Of a stretch of 7,080 bases of DNA, positions 1 to 6,783 are shown one piece after another (positions within the stretch are counted from its first letter, which is position 1; every line of letters starts with the position of its first letter). The translations under genes were made by a program, and so were the position numbers. Source of the stretch: Bacteroidales bacterium (lineage in GTDB: Bacteria > Bacteroidota > Bacteroidia > Bacteroidales > JAOZMU01); contig JAOZMU010000170.1 of assembly GCA_029934165.1 (NCBI GenBank), positions 1 through 7,080 of the forward strand, read 5' to 3'. The notes beneath the pieces are model-generated. The model was not told where the DNA came from. It saw nothing but the letters and a program-made list of their open reading frames with translations, and did not search any database.

Positions 1-239
1 GTTCTTTGCAATGTGTTAAATATCAAGTTGTAAGGGCGAAGTCAGAAACTTGAGACAAGAAGAACAGAAAATTTTTATTTAAAAGTAGTGGCTCTATGGA
101 AGAATATTGTTGGTATTGAATTTCAATTTTGGCATAGGACTTTAGATTATTGCGTAAGTACTGATAATGTACATCTTAACAATTTTGAAATGATTTGCAA
201 TATATAGAAATTCTGTAATAAAAATTATTCCTCAGAAAT

Positions 240-262
240 TTACATAAAAAATATTTATGTAA
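240..262. repeat. Perfect 9-bp inverted repeat (hairpin)
   Basis: TTACATAAA (240-248) is followed after the 5-base loop AAATA by its exact complement TTTATGTAA (254-262). The stem is perfect but almost entirely A/T, so it would be weak as RNA. Neither side has a T-run that would make it a terminator. It could be an operator-like site or chance structure in AT-rich DNA. Confidence 0.45.
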
Positions 263-701
263 TCGCCTTGTTATAAGAAATATAGCAGCATAACAAATAT
301 TAAACCAAACAGAAAATTTATTAACCAACAACGTTCTACCATAGAACCAAAGTAGTTCGTCTCATCGTCCGAACTTAACTACTAAAAAGCGTATGAAAAT
401 CGCTTGTATTGCATTGTTTTTCTGTGTTACTAAGTAACAAACTTAGCACAAAAATACAATATTTTGCGACAATTTGTATATGATTTAAAAAATGAATTTG
501 ATTTACTTTGTAAAATTTCAGAAAAAGAATTGAGTTAAACTAGGAGGAACGACACTGTCAGTTTTGCTATTTTGCATATAAAATTGTGCAGTTTGTAAAA
601 TTCATTTTTTTGATATATTAAAGACTAATTAACTCTTGAAAATCAAGAAGATAGTTGATTTCTGACCGAATTTGACTTTAATAGTTTTGTTCTTATTTAA
701 T

Positions 702-828
702 AATACCGTAGGCATGATGTGTTAATCGCAGGTAAAAATTGAACAAAACCTGAAATTCCGTAAGAATGACATGACATGATGTATGTAATGTTTTGCATAT
801 CAATATAATATATCATGCCTGCGGTATT
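702..828. repeat. Inverted-repeat unit with 17-bp arms, possible dispersed element
   Basis: The left arm AATACCGTAGGCATGAT (702-718) pairs with the right arm ATCATGCCTGCGGTATT (812-828). One position of the 17 does not match (T709 against G822, where the arms differ as CCGTAGG and CCGCAGG). The arms enclose 93 bp. A shorter CAGGT/ACCTG pair lies inside, near 730-752. A third copy of the core, GCCTACGGT, lies at 888-896 in the same orientation as the right arm and is the exact complement of bases 705-713. The arms are more GC-rich than their surroundings. This suggests a small mobile or dispersed repeat (MITE-like or REP-like), but no transposase and no clear target-site duplication are visible. 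Copy number in the genome is unknown. Confidence 0.55.
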
Positions 829-1011
829 TACCTGAATTTTTATTTTATTTCCCCCATGATTGATATTAGTGGCTAAAAACATACTAAGCCTACGGTTTTA
901 ATATAAAAATATAAACAAGGAATGCCGCCAAATCAAATACTTATTGGATTTGGAGAAATCAATGGATTATTTACAGACTGAATAATTTTACAAATTACAT
1001 TCACCTATCAT

Positions 1012-1056
1012 TTAATGTGTTTAATGTTAATGTGTTATGATTGAAGTTCTAACTTC
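1012..1056. promoter_or_regulatory. Direct repeat plus palindrome upstream of clpB, possible operator
   Basis: The 10-mer TTAATGTGTT occurs at 1012-1021 and again at 1027-1036, separated by TAATG, giving a 15-bp period. Six bases later, GAAGTT-CT-AACTTC (1043-1056) forms a perfect 6-bp palindrome with a 2-base spacer. Both lie 130-175 bp before the clpB start, where a regulator could bind. The sequences do not match CIRCE (TTAGCACTC-N9-GAGTGCTAA) or another heat-shock operator I know. The regulatory role is inferred from position only, and AT-rich DNA gives chance repeats. Confidence 0.25.
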
Positions 1057-1187
1057 TGTGATTTATACGCATGTTATTTTGCCGCAGTTTTACAATAAAA
1101 GTACGTCAAAATGTCTGTTTTTATAAATGGCAAAATATTTGAACAGAAGCAGACAGAAAAAACAAAACCTATTAAATAAAAACGAAT

Positions 1188-3767
1188 ATGAACTTAGATA
1201 ACTATACCATTAAATCGCAAGAAGCCGTCCAAAAAGCTATTCAAATTGCGCAAGGAAACAGTCATCAGGCTGTCGAGACAGGACATTTATTAAAGGGAAT
1301 AATATCAGTAGATGAGAATGTTATCACCTTTTTATTTGGAAAACTCAACACATCAAGTTCAACAATCCAAATCGTTCTTGATAAAATCATCGAGTCGTAT
1401 CCAAAAGTCTCTGGTGGAGGCAGTTATTACTCGCCAAATGCAAACTCTGCACTCGGAAAAGCAACACTATTGGCAAGCGAGTTCAAAGACAAATTTGTTT
1501 CCATAGAACATCTTTTACTCGCACTTTTGCCCGTTGGCGACAGTATTTCGGAAATGATGCAAGATGCCGGAATTACCGACAAAAACCTACGAAAAGCTAT
1601 TGATGAGCTGCGAAAAGGCTCGAAAGTTAATAGCCAAACCGCCGAAGACACATATAACGCGCTTGGGCGTTTTGCAATCGACTTGAACGACATGGCACGC
1701 ACAGGGAAGCTCGATCCCGTTATTGGGCGTGATGACGAAATACGACGGATACTCCAGATTTTGTCGCGTCGCACAAAAAATAATCCGATACTAATTGGTG
1801 AACCCGGAGTAGGAAAAACCGCTATTGCTGAAGGTTTGGCGCACAGAATTATTCGCGGCGATGTACCAGAAAACTTAAAATCCAAGCGCATATTCTCCTT
1901 GGATATGGGCGCACTGATTGCTGGAGCAAAATACAAAGGCGAATTTGAAGAACGCCTGAAATCGGTTGTAAATGATGTTGTTAGTGCCGACGGCGAAATT
2001 ATTCTTTTCATTGATGAAATTCACACTTTGGTAGGAGCCGGAAAAGGCGAAGGTGCGATGGATGCCGCAAACATCTTAAAACCAGCTCTTGCGCGTGGCG
2101 AATTGCGAGCCGTTGGTGCAACTACTTTAACAGAATATCAAAAATATTTTGAGAAAGATAAAGCGTTAGAACGACGTTTTCAGACAGTTTTAGTTGAAGA
2201 ACCAGATATTTTAAGCGCGATTTCGATTCTTCGAGGACTCAAAGAAAGGTACGAAACTCACCACAAAGTACGCATAACCGATGGAGCAATAATTGCTGCT
2301 GTCGAGCTGTCTAACAGATACATAACAGACCGCCACTTGCCCGACAAAGCAATAGATTTGATTGACGAGTCGGCAGCAAAGTTGAGGTTGGAAATGAACT
2401 CTGTCCCCGAAAAACTCGATGAAATTCAGCGTAAAATTATGCAATTAGAAATTGAGCGCGAAGCATTGAAAAGAGAGCAATATTCCTCCAAACAAGAAGA
2501 TGTTGAAAAAGAGTTGGCGCAATTGAACGATGAACGCAATGAATTTAACGCAAAGTGGCAAGGCGAAAAAAACATTATTTCTAACATACAAAAAGCAAAA
2601 CAAGATATAGAAAACTATAAATTTGAAGCCGAACAAGCCGAAAGAAATGGCGATTATGGTCTTGTAGCTGAAATACGTTACGGAAAACTTGTTGCTGCTG
2701 AAACTTTATTAGTAAAATTTCGGGAAGAGCTTAAAACTAAACAAGAAAACGAATTTATCATCAAAGAAGAAGTTGATGATGAGGATATTGCAGAAATTGT
2801 TTCGCGCTGGACAGGCATACCGATTACGCGAATGATGCTTGGCGAAAAAGAAAAACTGTTGAACCTTGAACACGAGCTTCACAAACGCGTTGTGGGGCAA
2901 GACGAAGCAATAACGGCTATTGCCGATGCTGTCCGACGTAGCCGTGCGGGTTTGCAGGATACAAAACGCCCTATCGGTTCGTTTATTTTTTTGGGAACAA
3001 CAGGAGTGGGCAAAACAGAGCTTGCAAAGGCGCTTGCCGAGTTTCTTTTCGACGACGAAAACATGATTACACGAATAGATATGTCTGAGTATCAGGAGAG
3101 ACACTCAACATCGCGACTTATTGGCGCGCCTCCGGGATACGTTGGATACGACGAAGGCGGACAATTGACAGAGGCGGTGCGTCGGAAACCGTACTCGGTT
3201 GTTTTGCTGGACGAAATTGAGAAAGCGCACCCTGATGTTTTCAACACGCTGCTACAAGTGCTTGATGAAGGGCGACTTACGGACAATAAGGGACGTATTG
3301 CAAATTTCAAAAACACGATAATAATAATGACTTCGAATTTGGGGTCGCATATTATTCAGAAACAAATGTTGAATGAAAACTCCGAAAGTAATCAAGAAAA
3401 AACTCGGAGTAAAGTGTTAGAATTATTGCGCAAAAATATTCGTCCAGAGTTTTTAAATAGAGTTGATGAATTGATTATGTTTACTCCTTTGACACGTAAG
3501 GAGATAAAACAAATTGTAGGTTTGCATTTCGAGCAGATTACAAAAAATCTGGCACAAAATGGAGTCGAAATTTCGTTTACTGACAAAGCTGCCCAATGGA
3601 TTGCTAATGAGGGTTTTGTGCCACAATATGGCGCACGTCCGATAAAACGAGCTTTGCAAAAAAATGTATTGAACGAATTATCGAAAAAAATAATTGGAGA
3701 TGTAATAAATCGCGAAAAACCTATAATTGTTGATGCAAAAAACGATGGATTGGTTTTTAGAAACTAA
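1188..3767 (+). CDS. clpB: ATP-dependent chaperone ClpB (protein disaggregase)
   Basis: ClpB is a cytosolic Hsp100 hexamer that threads aggregated proteins through its pore, working with DnaK/DnaJ/GrpE after heat or other stress. At 859 residues it has the full family length. The Clp N-domain covers about 1-145. The first AAA+ module has Walker A GEPGVGKT (204-211), pore loop KYKG (248-251), Walker B ending D276-E277 and arginine fingers R329-R330. The coiled-coil middle domain, which docks DnaK, spans about 405-525. The second AAA+ module has Walker A GTTGVGKT (603-610), pore loop GYVGY (650-654), Walker B D675-E676, sensor-1 N717, arginine finger R758 and the sensor-2 GAR motif (815-817). 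Thr in place of the usual Pro in the second Walker A is, from memory, normal for Bacteroidota. The ATG at 1188 gives the standard N-domain start; the leader is A-rich with no Shine-Dalgarno. The middle domain and the absence of a ClpP-binding IGF loop exclude ClpA and ClpC. The gene stands alone. Confidence 0.97.
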   Translation: MNLDNYTIKSQEAVQKAIQIAQGNSHQAVETGHLLKGIISVDENVITFLFGKLNTSSSTIQIVLDKIIESYPKVSGGGSYYSPNANSALGKATLLASEFKDKFVSIEHLLLALLPVGDSISEMMQDAGITDKNLRKAIDELRKGSKVNSQTAEDTYNALGRFAIDLNDMARTGKLDPVIGRDDEIRRILQILSRRTKNNPILIGEPGVGKTAIAEGLAHRIIRGDVPENLKSKRIFSLDMGALIAGAKYKGEFEERLKSVVNDVVSADGEIILFIDEIHTLVGAGKGEGAMDAANILKPALARGELRAVGATTLTEYQKYFEKDKALERRFQTVLVEEPDILSAISILRGLKERYETHHKVRITDGAIIAAVELSNRYITDRHLPDKAIDLIDESAAKLRLEMNSVPEKLDEIQRKIMQLEIEREALKREQYSSKQEDVEKELAQLNDERNEFNAKWQGEKNIISNIQKAKQDIENYKFEAEQAERNGDYGLVAEIRYGKLVAAETLLVKFREELKTKQENEFIIKEEVDDEDIAEIVSRWTGIPITRMMLGEKEKLLNLEHELHKRVVGQDEAITAIADAVRRSRAGLQDTKRPIGSFIFLGTTGVGKTELAKALAEFLFDDENMITRIDMSEYQERHSTSRLIGAPPGYVGYDEGGQLTEAVRRKPYSVVLLDEIEKAHPDVFNTLLQVLDEGRLTDNKGRIANFKNTIIIMTSNLGSHIIQKQMLNENSESNQEKTRSKVLELLRKNIRPEFLNRVDELIMFTPLTRKEIKQIVGLHFEQITKNLAQNGVEISFTDKAAQWIANEGFVPQYGARPIKRALQKNVLNELSKKIIGDVINREKPIIVDAKNDGLVFRN

Positions 3768-3799
3768 CGCTTAATAGAAATGAAATTTATTGCTCTTTT

Positions 3800-3836
3800 G
3801 TCGCATGGATTGTAGCGCAGCCTTCGACTGTTTTTA
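3800..3836 (+). terminator. Possible weak terminator after clpB
   Basis: About 33 bp after the clpB stop, GTCG (3800-3803) can pair with CGAC (3825-3828), and inside it GG (3808-3809) with CC (3821-3822) across an internal loop. Right after the stem comes TG and five T residues (3831-3835). Position and T-run suit a rho-independent terminator, but the stem is short and interrupted. Confidence 0.35.
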
Positions 3837-3877
3837 TAGAATACGTTTATGCTTTTTTATAACTTATGCAAGTCAAT

Positions 3878-3913
3878 TTTTGGCGTGGCAACTAAAATAA
3901 GCCCACGCCAAAA
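3878..3913. repeat. Stem-loop with 11-bp perfect GC-rich stem
   Basis: TTTTGGCGTGG (3878-3888) is exactly complementary to CCACGCCAAAA (3903-3913), with a 14-base loop. It lies 110 bp after clpB and is the most stable hairpin I see in the window. On neither strand is the stem followed by a T-run, because the T residues are inside the stem, so a classic rho-independent terminator is unlikely. It could be a transcript-end stabiliser, a REP-like repeat or a protein-binding palindrome. Confidence 0.6.
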
Positions 3914-4341
3914 CGCATGACAGCCCACCGAATAGAAGCAGAAAACATATAAGCCGCCCAAAAATTCTGATTATCATCAAGTTGTCCTTCCGGCTCAAAA
4001 AACACACAAGCGCATAGAATTAGTTATTAATTGTTAGTTAAGAATTTATACCGAGTATGTTTTCCCGCCATTTTTTAGAGTAAAGCCGAAATTAACCGAA
4101 ACAATTATTATTTGTTTGTTATTCAGTCGAATAGCAATTATTTATCTCAATATTTAAAAGTGCAAGGCTCTTACCGATGATAATTGTTATATTTGAAGAT
4201 GAAACTGCAACAAGTTTTGTTGGAAAAATAAACAAATCATAAACACGGCTGCAATTTTGCGACTTTTTTTATAGATTACGAATTGGCTTACGCCTGATAA
4301 TATTCATGTTACAAAATTGATTATTTATGTGATATTAGATT

Positions 4342-4369
4342 TTGCTTGCACAAGTAGAAATTATTTTCG
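4342..4369 (+). promoter_or_regulatory. Candidate Bacteroidota-type promoter for the PorP-OmpA/channel operon
   Basis: TTG at 4342-4344 (within TTTG, 4341-4344) is followed after 17 bases by TATTTTCG (4362-4369), which matches 7 of 8 positions of the Bacteroidota -7 box TAnnTTTG. The known spacing for TTG to TAnnTTTG in this phylum is roughly 17-23 bases. Transcription would start about 60 bases before the ATG at 4438. A second -7-like TATATTTG is at 4188-4195 but has no matching -33 box. Chance matches are common in such AT-rich DNA. Confidence 0.28.
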
Positions 4370-4437
4370 ATGTAATTTATTGATAATCATAAAACAGAAA
4401 TTTCAACAAAAACGTTAGAATAAGAAAATTTTAAATC

Positions 4438-5940
4438 ATGCAAAATAAATATTTTACATTTATATTATTCATGTTAATCATTGTTTTTGAGACACTTGCA
4501 CAACAACTCCCAATTGACAATCAGTATTTGATAAACCGATTTTCGCTTTCGCCAGCGTACACCGGATTGAACCAAAACACTGAGGCATTTGCGGGCTACC
4601 GTCAGAACTGGGCAGGAATTTCAGGCGCGCCTTTGCTCAAAGGCTTGACAATGAGCGCACCACTGTCAGAAAATATGGGAATTGGTGGTCGAGTTTCGCA
4701 TTTTCAGGCTGGATTGTTTTCTAACATAAATGCCTCAATGTCTTATGGTTATCATTTAAACATCGACAGAAAGCAGTCGTTGAGTTTTGGTGTTTCGGCT
4801 GGCGTTTTACACGTAGATATCGACAGGCAATCGATAAAAACCCCAACCATGACAGACCCTGTGTTGCTGAATATCAGCGATATGCGCGCGACAGCTTTTG
4901 ATGTCGGTTGGGGCGTGTTGTACACGATGGAAAAACTACACATCGGATTTGCAATGCCCCGCCTTTTTGCAACAAATGCGCGTTTTGGGACAAACGATGC
5001 AAACCAATATACGCCAACGCGCCACTATCTTGCGCATGTTTCGATGCCGGTTGAGTTGAATCGGGGCGAATATGTTGTCGAGCCAGTGATTGTTGCTCGC
5101 TTCAACGAGGTAACTCCTTTTCTTTTAGAGGCTTCGGTTATGATAAATTACAAAAAAATGCTTTGGTTTGCGCCAACCTATCGGCTGAACAACTCGTTTG
5201 CTTTTTCTGTTGGCGGGCAGATAAGTGATAGGCTCATAGCGAATTACTCGTATGAAATTGGCGGAACAGATATTCAAACTTTAGCAGGTGCAAGTCACGA
5301 AATATCAATTGGTTATCTCTTTGGCAGCAAAAGCAACCGACACTTTTCTGCTTTTCGGTCGCTTGCCGATAGTCCGACGAGTATTGATGGGCGTTTGCAA
5401 AAACTGGAAAAAGACAAGTGTTGCGAAAATAGCGAGCGTAAGATTAAGAAAATGGAAAAACAAATCAAAAAGCTTAAATCTCAGCTAAATACGTATGTTT
5501 CGGATACTTCAAAGATTGGTGGTTTACGTCAAGAAATTCGTTTGTTAGAAGCCGAAATAGACGATTTGAAAAATAGAGAAGTTGGCGAAATTCAGTTCGA
5601 AAAGCCTTTTGTTCTCAACAATATTCATTTTGCAACAAACAGCGATAACCTAAAACCAACGTCGTATCCTGCTCTGAATAAGATAGTTGAACAAATGAAT
5701 CAAAAACCAAATTCGACAATAAAAATTGTTGGGCATACGGACAATGTTGGCAACGCGGTTTACAATCTGAAATTATCTAAAAGAAGAGCAATTTCCTTGA
5801 AGAAATATCTTGAATCTAAGGGAGTTAACGGCTCGCGTATTTATACCGATGGCAAAGGAATGGCGCAACCAATCAGCCCTAACGACAGCGAATCTGGACG
5901 TGCCAAAAACAGAAGAATCGAAGTTAGTTTTAATAAATAA
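4438..5940 (+). CDS. PorP/SprF-family outer-membrane protein fused to an OmpA-like peptidoglycan-binding domain
   Basis: A likely Sec signal peptide covers residues 1-21, with cleavage probably near LAQ-Q. Residues about 25-297 form a PorP/SprF-type barrel: the hallmark LSPAYTG (37-43, usually NPAxxG), the GYRQNWAGISGAP segment (53-65), alternating barrel-like strands, and a closing strand HEISIGYLF (287-295). PorP/SprF proteins belong to the type IX secretion/gliding system, where some anchor secreted proteins at the surface. Residues about 316-380 are a charged coiled coil, beginning near the only two cysteines (C328, C329). The OmpA C-terminal domain spans about 390-498. It keeps the diaminopimelate-binding pair: D435 in GHTDNVG and R450 in LSKRRA, spaced exactly as D271/R286 of E. 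coli OmpA. So the protein probably bridges outer membrane and cell wall. Plain PorP/SprF proteins are about 300-350 residues; the tail explains the extra length. No adhesin or gld/por gene is visible nearby. The start fits the signal peptide. The secretion role is inferred. Confidence 0.88.
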   Translation: MQNKYFTFILFMLIIVFETLAQQLPIDNQYLINRFSLSPAYTGLNQNTEAFAGYRQNWAGISGAPLLKGLTMSAPLSENMGIGGRVSHFQAGLFSNINASMSYGYHLNIDRKQSLSFGVSAGVLHVDIDRQSIKTPTMTDPVLLNISDMRATAFDVGWGVLYTMEKLHIGFAMPRLFATNARFGTNDANQYTPTRHYLAHVSMPVELNRGEYVVEPVIVARFNEVTPFLLEASVMINYKKMLWFAPTYRLNNSFAFSVGGQISDRLIANYSYEIGGTDIQTLAGASHEISIGYLFGSKSNRHFSAFRSLADSPTSIDGRLQKLEKDKCCENSERKIKKMEKQIKKLKSQLNTYVSDTSKIGGLRQEIRLLEAEIDDLKNREVGEIQFEKPFVLNNIHFATNSDNLKPTSYPALNKIVEQMNQKPNSTIKIVGHTDNVGNAVYNLKLSKRRAISLKKYLESKGVNGSRIYTDGKGMAQPISPNDSESGRAKNRRIEVSFNK

Positions 5941-5947
5941 CTTGTAT

Positions 5948-5968
5948 ATGAAAATTGCAATTATATGA
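5948..5968 (+). other. Six-codon mini-ORF overlapping the channel start (ATGA), possible coupling leader
   Basis: An ATG at 5948, 8 bases after the upstream stop, opens a 6-codon frame encoding MKIAII. Its TGA (5966-5968) overlaps the channel's ATG (5965-5967) as ATGA, the classic layout of translational coupling. It is too short to judge as coding and may be chance. Its interest is that the channel gene has no Shine-Dalgarno of its own. Confidence 0.15.
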
Positions 5969-6783
5969 AAAGCAAACGGTTATCGGTAATTAGACGGTTA
6001 TTTCTGAACGATAAGTTCATTATGAACATTATCCTTCTGAACTCGATTCTGATTTTTTTCGAGGGTTATCGGCATGACGACCAAGAGCTTTTGTTCTACA
6101 TAAGCCTGATTGATAGCGGCATAACTTTGCTTTTCATTGTCGAGGCAATCATAAAAATTCAGCATTTTAGTTGGCGCGGTTACATAGCCTCACACTGGAA
6201 TCGGCTCGATTTTGTGTTGGTCATACTTTCGTTTCCGTCCATTGTCGTGATGTTTATTCCTCTGGAATATGCGTCTTTGAGTTTTCTGTTCGTCTTTCGT
6301 ATCATGCGGATTTTCAAGTTCTTCCGCTTCTTTAAGTTCATTCCGGGTATTTCAAAACTTATCCATGGCGTAATTTTGGCTCTCAAAACATCAATTTTTG
6401 TGTTGGTTGGTTTGGGTGTTTTTACGTTTATTGTTGCTGTGTTATCTTGCTATCTTTATAAAGATTATGCTCCGCAATATTTCGCAGACCCGATGCGCTC
6501 TTTTTACACTACTTTCCGTATTTTTACACTCGAAGGTTGGTACGAAATACCAGATGCCATTGCACTACAATTAACACCTGTTAAGGCGTTTTTAGTGAAA
6601 GCCTATTTTGTTACGATAGTCATAAGTGGCGGAATACTTGGGGTTTCGCTGGTAAACTCAATTTTTGTCGATTCGATGGTTATTGACAACAACGATGAAA
6701 TAGAAGCAAAAATTGACGACCTAAACGATAAAATCGAAAAACTTACGCAAATGATTGAAAATCAGACCTCAACCACGGATTAA
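5965..6783 (+). CDS. One-domain voltage-gated cation channel (bacterial NaV/CaV type)
   Basis: This inner-membrane protein has the six-helix layout of a voltage-gated channel subunit that works as a tetramer. S1 is about 18-35; S2 about 44-64, with F57 and E60; S3 about 79-99, with D82. F57/E60/D82 match the gating-charge transfer centre (F56/E59/D80 in NavAb). S4 (about 105-126) has a positive residue at every third position: R112, R115, K118, R121, K124. S5 is about 138-165, the pore loop about 175-200, and S6 about 208-240 with the conserved N231. The filter TLEGWYE (188-194) differs from NaChBac TLESW and resembles calcium-type filters. A C-terminal coiled coil (about 243-267) has perfect a/d spacing: I246, I250, L253, I257, L260, I264. 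The 272 residues are close to NaChBac's 274. The gene starts 24 bp after the PorP-OmpA stop and is probably in its operon. Ion selectivity is inferred; the family call is firm. Confidence 0.93.
   Translation: MKSKRLSVIRRLFLNDKFIMNIILLNSILIFFEGYRHDDQELLFYISLIDSGITLLFIVEAIIKIQHFSWRGYIASHWNRLDFVLVILSFPSIVVMFIPLEYASLSFLFVFRIMRIFKFFRFFKFIPGISKLIHGVILALKTSIFVLVGLGVFTFIVAVLSCYLYKDYAPQYFADPMRSFYTTFRIFTLEGWYEIPDAIALQLTPVKAFLVKAYFVTIVISGGILGVSLVNSIFVDSMVIDNNDEIEAKIDDLNDKIEKLTQMIENQTSTTD

Larger units (their letters stand above)
1..1187. other. Long AT-rich noncoding region upstream of clpB
   Basis: I find no supportable protein gene on either strand in these nearly 1.2 kb. The base composition is clearly more AT-rich than the neighbouring genes and stops are frequent in all frames. 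It holds several short inverted repeats (240-262, 333-450, 702-828) and a direct-repeat cluster close to clpB, each listed separately. A minus-strand open frame at 697-882 lies almost entirely over the 702-828 inverted repeat and reads as translated repeat DNA, so it is not called. No tRNA cloverleaf was recognised. The first 40 bases faintly resemble a Bacteroidota rRNA spacer but do not continue into rRNA. Confidence 0.75.
3768..4437. other. 670-bp intergenic region between clpB and the PorP-OmpA gene
   Basis: No supportable gene is present. The first 150 bp hold a weak terminator-like hairpin and a strong stem-loop. The stretch 3900-4020 is somewhat richer in GC than the rest and stays open on the minus strand for 44 codons (3892-4023), but it lacks a convincing start or recognisable protein. 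The rest, to 4437, is very AT-rich and probably contains the promoter of the next operon. Confidence 0.7.

Noticed and set aside
542..547. AGGAGG, a perfect Shine-Dalgarno match
   Set aside because: No start codon with an open frame follows at a useful distance, and Bacteroidota rarely rely on such sites.
697..882. 61-codon open frame on the minus strand
   Set aside because: It lies over the 702-828 inverted repeat, has no recognisable domain, and its residues follow directly from the repeat arms. More likely repeat DNA than a gene.
1020..1187. A CIRCE or other known heat-shock element or promoter directly before clpB
   Set aside because: No CIRCE match was found. The -7-like sequences TTATTTTG (1074-1081) and AATATTTG (1134-1141) each miss one position and neither has a TTG at the required distance.
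1427..2011. 194-codon open frame on the minus strand
   Set aside because: It is antisense to the first AAA+ module of clpB, whose frame is unmistakable. Long antisense frames are common opposite conserved genes.
2709..3104. 131-codon open frame on the minus strand
   Set aside because: It is antisense to the second AAA+ region of clpB and is a cysteine- and phenylalanine-rich shadow with no family resemblance.
3892..4023. 44-codon open stretch on the minus strand
   Set aside because: There is no good start codon, no recognisable protein and no supporting context. It could be a gene relic but cannot be supported.
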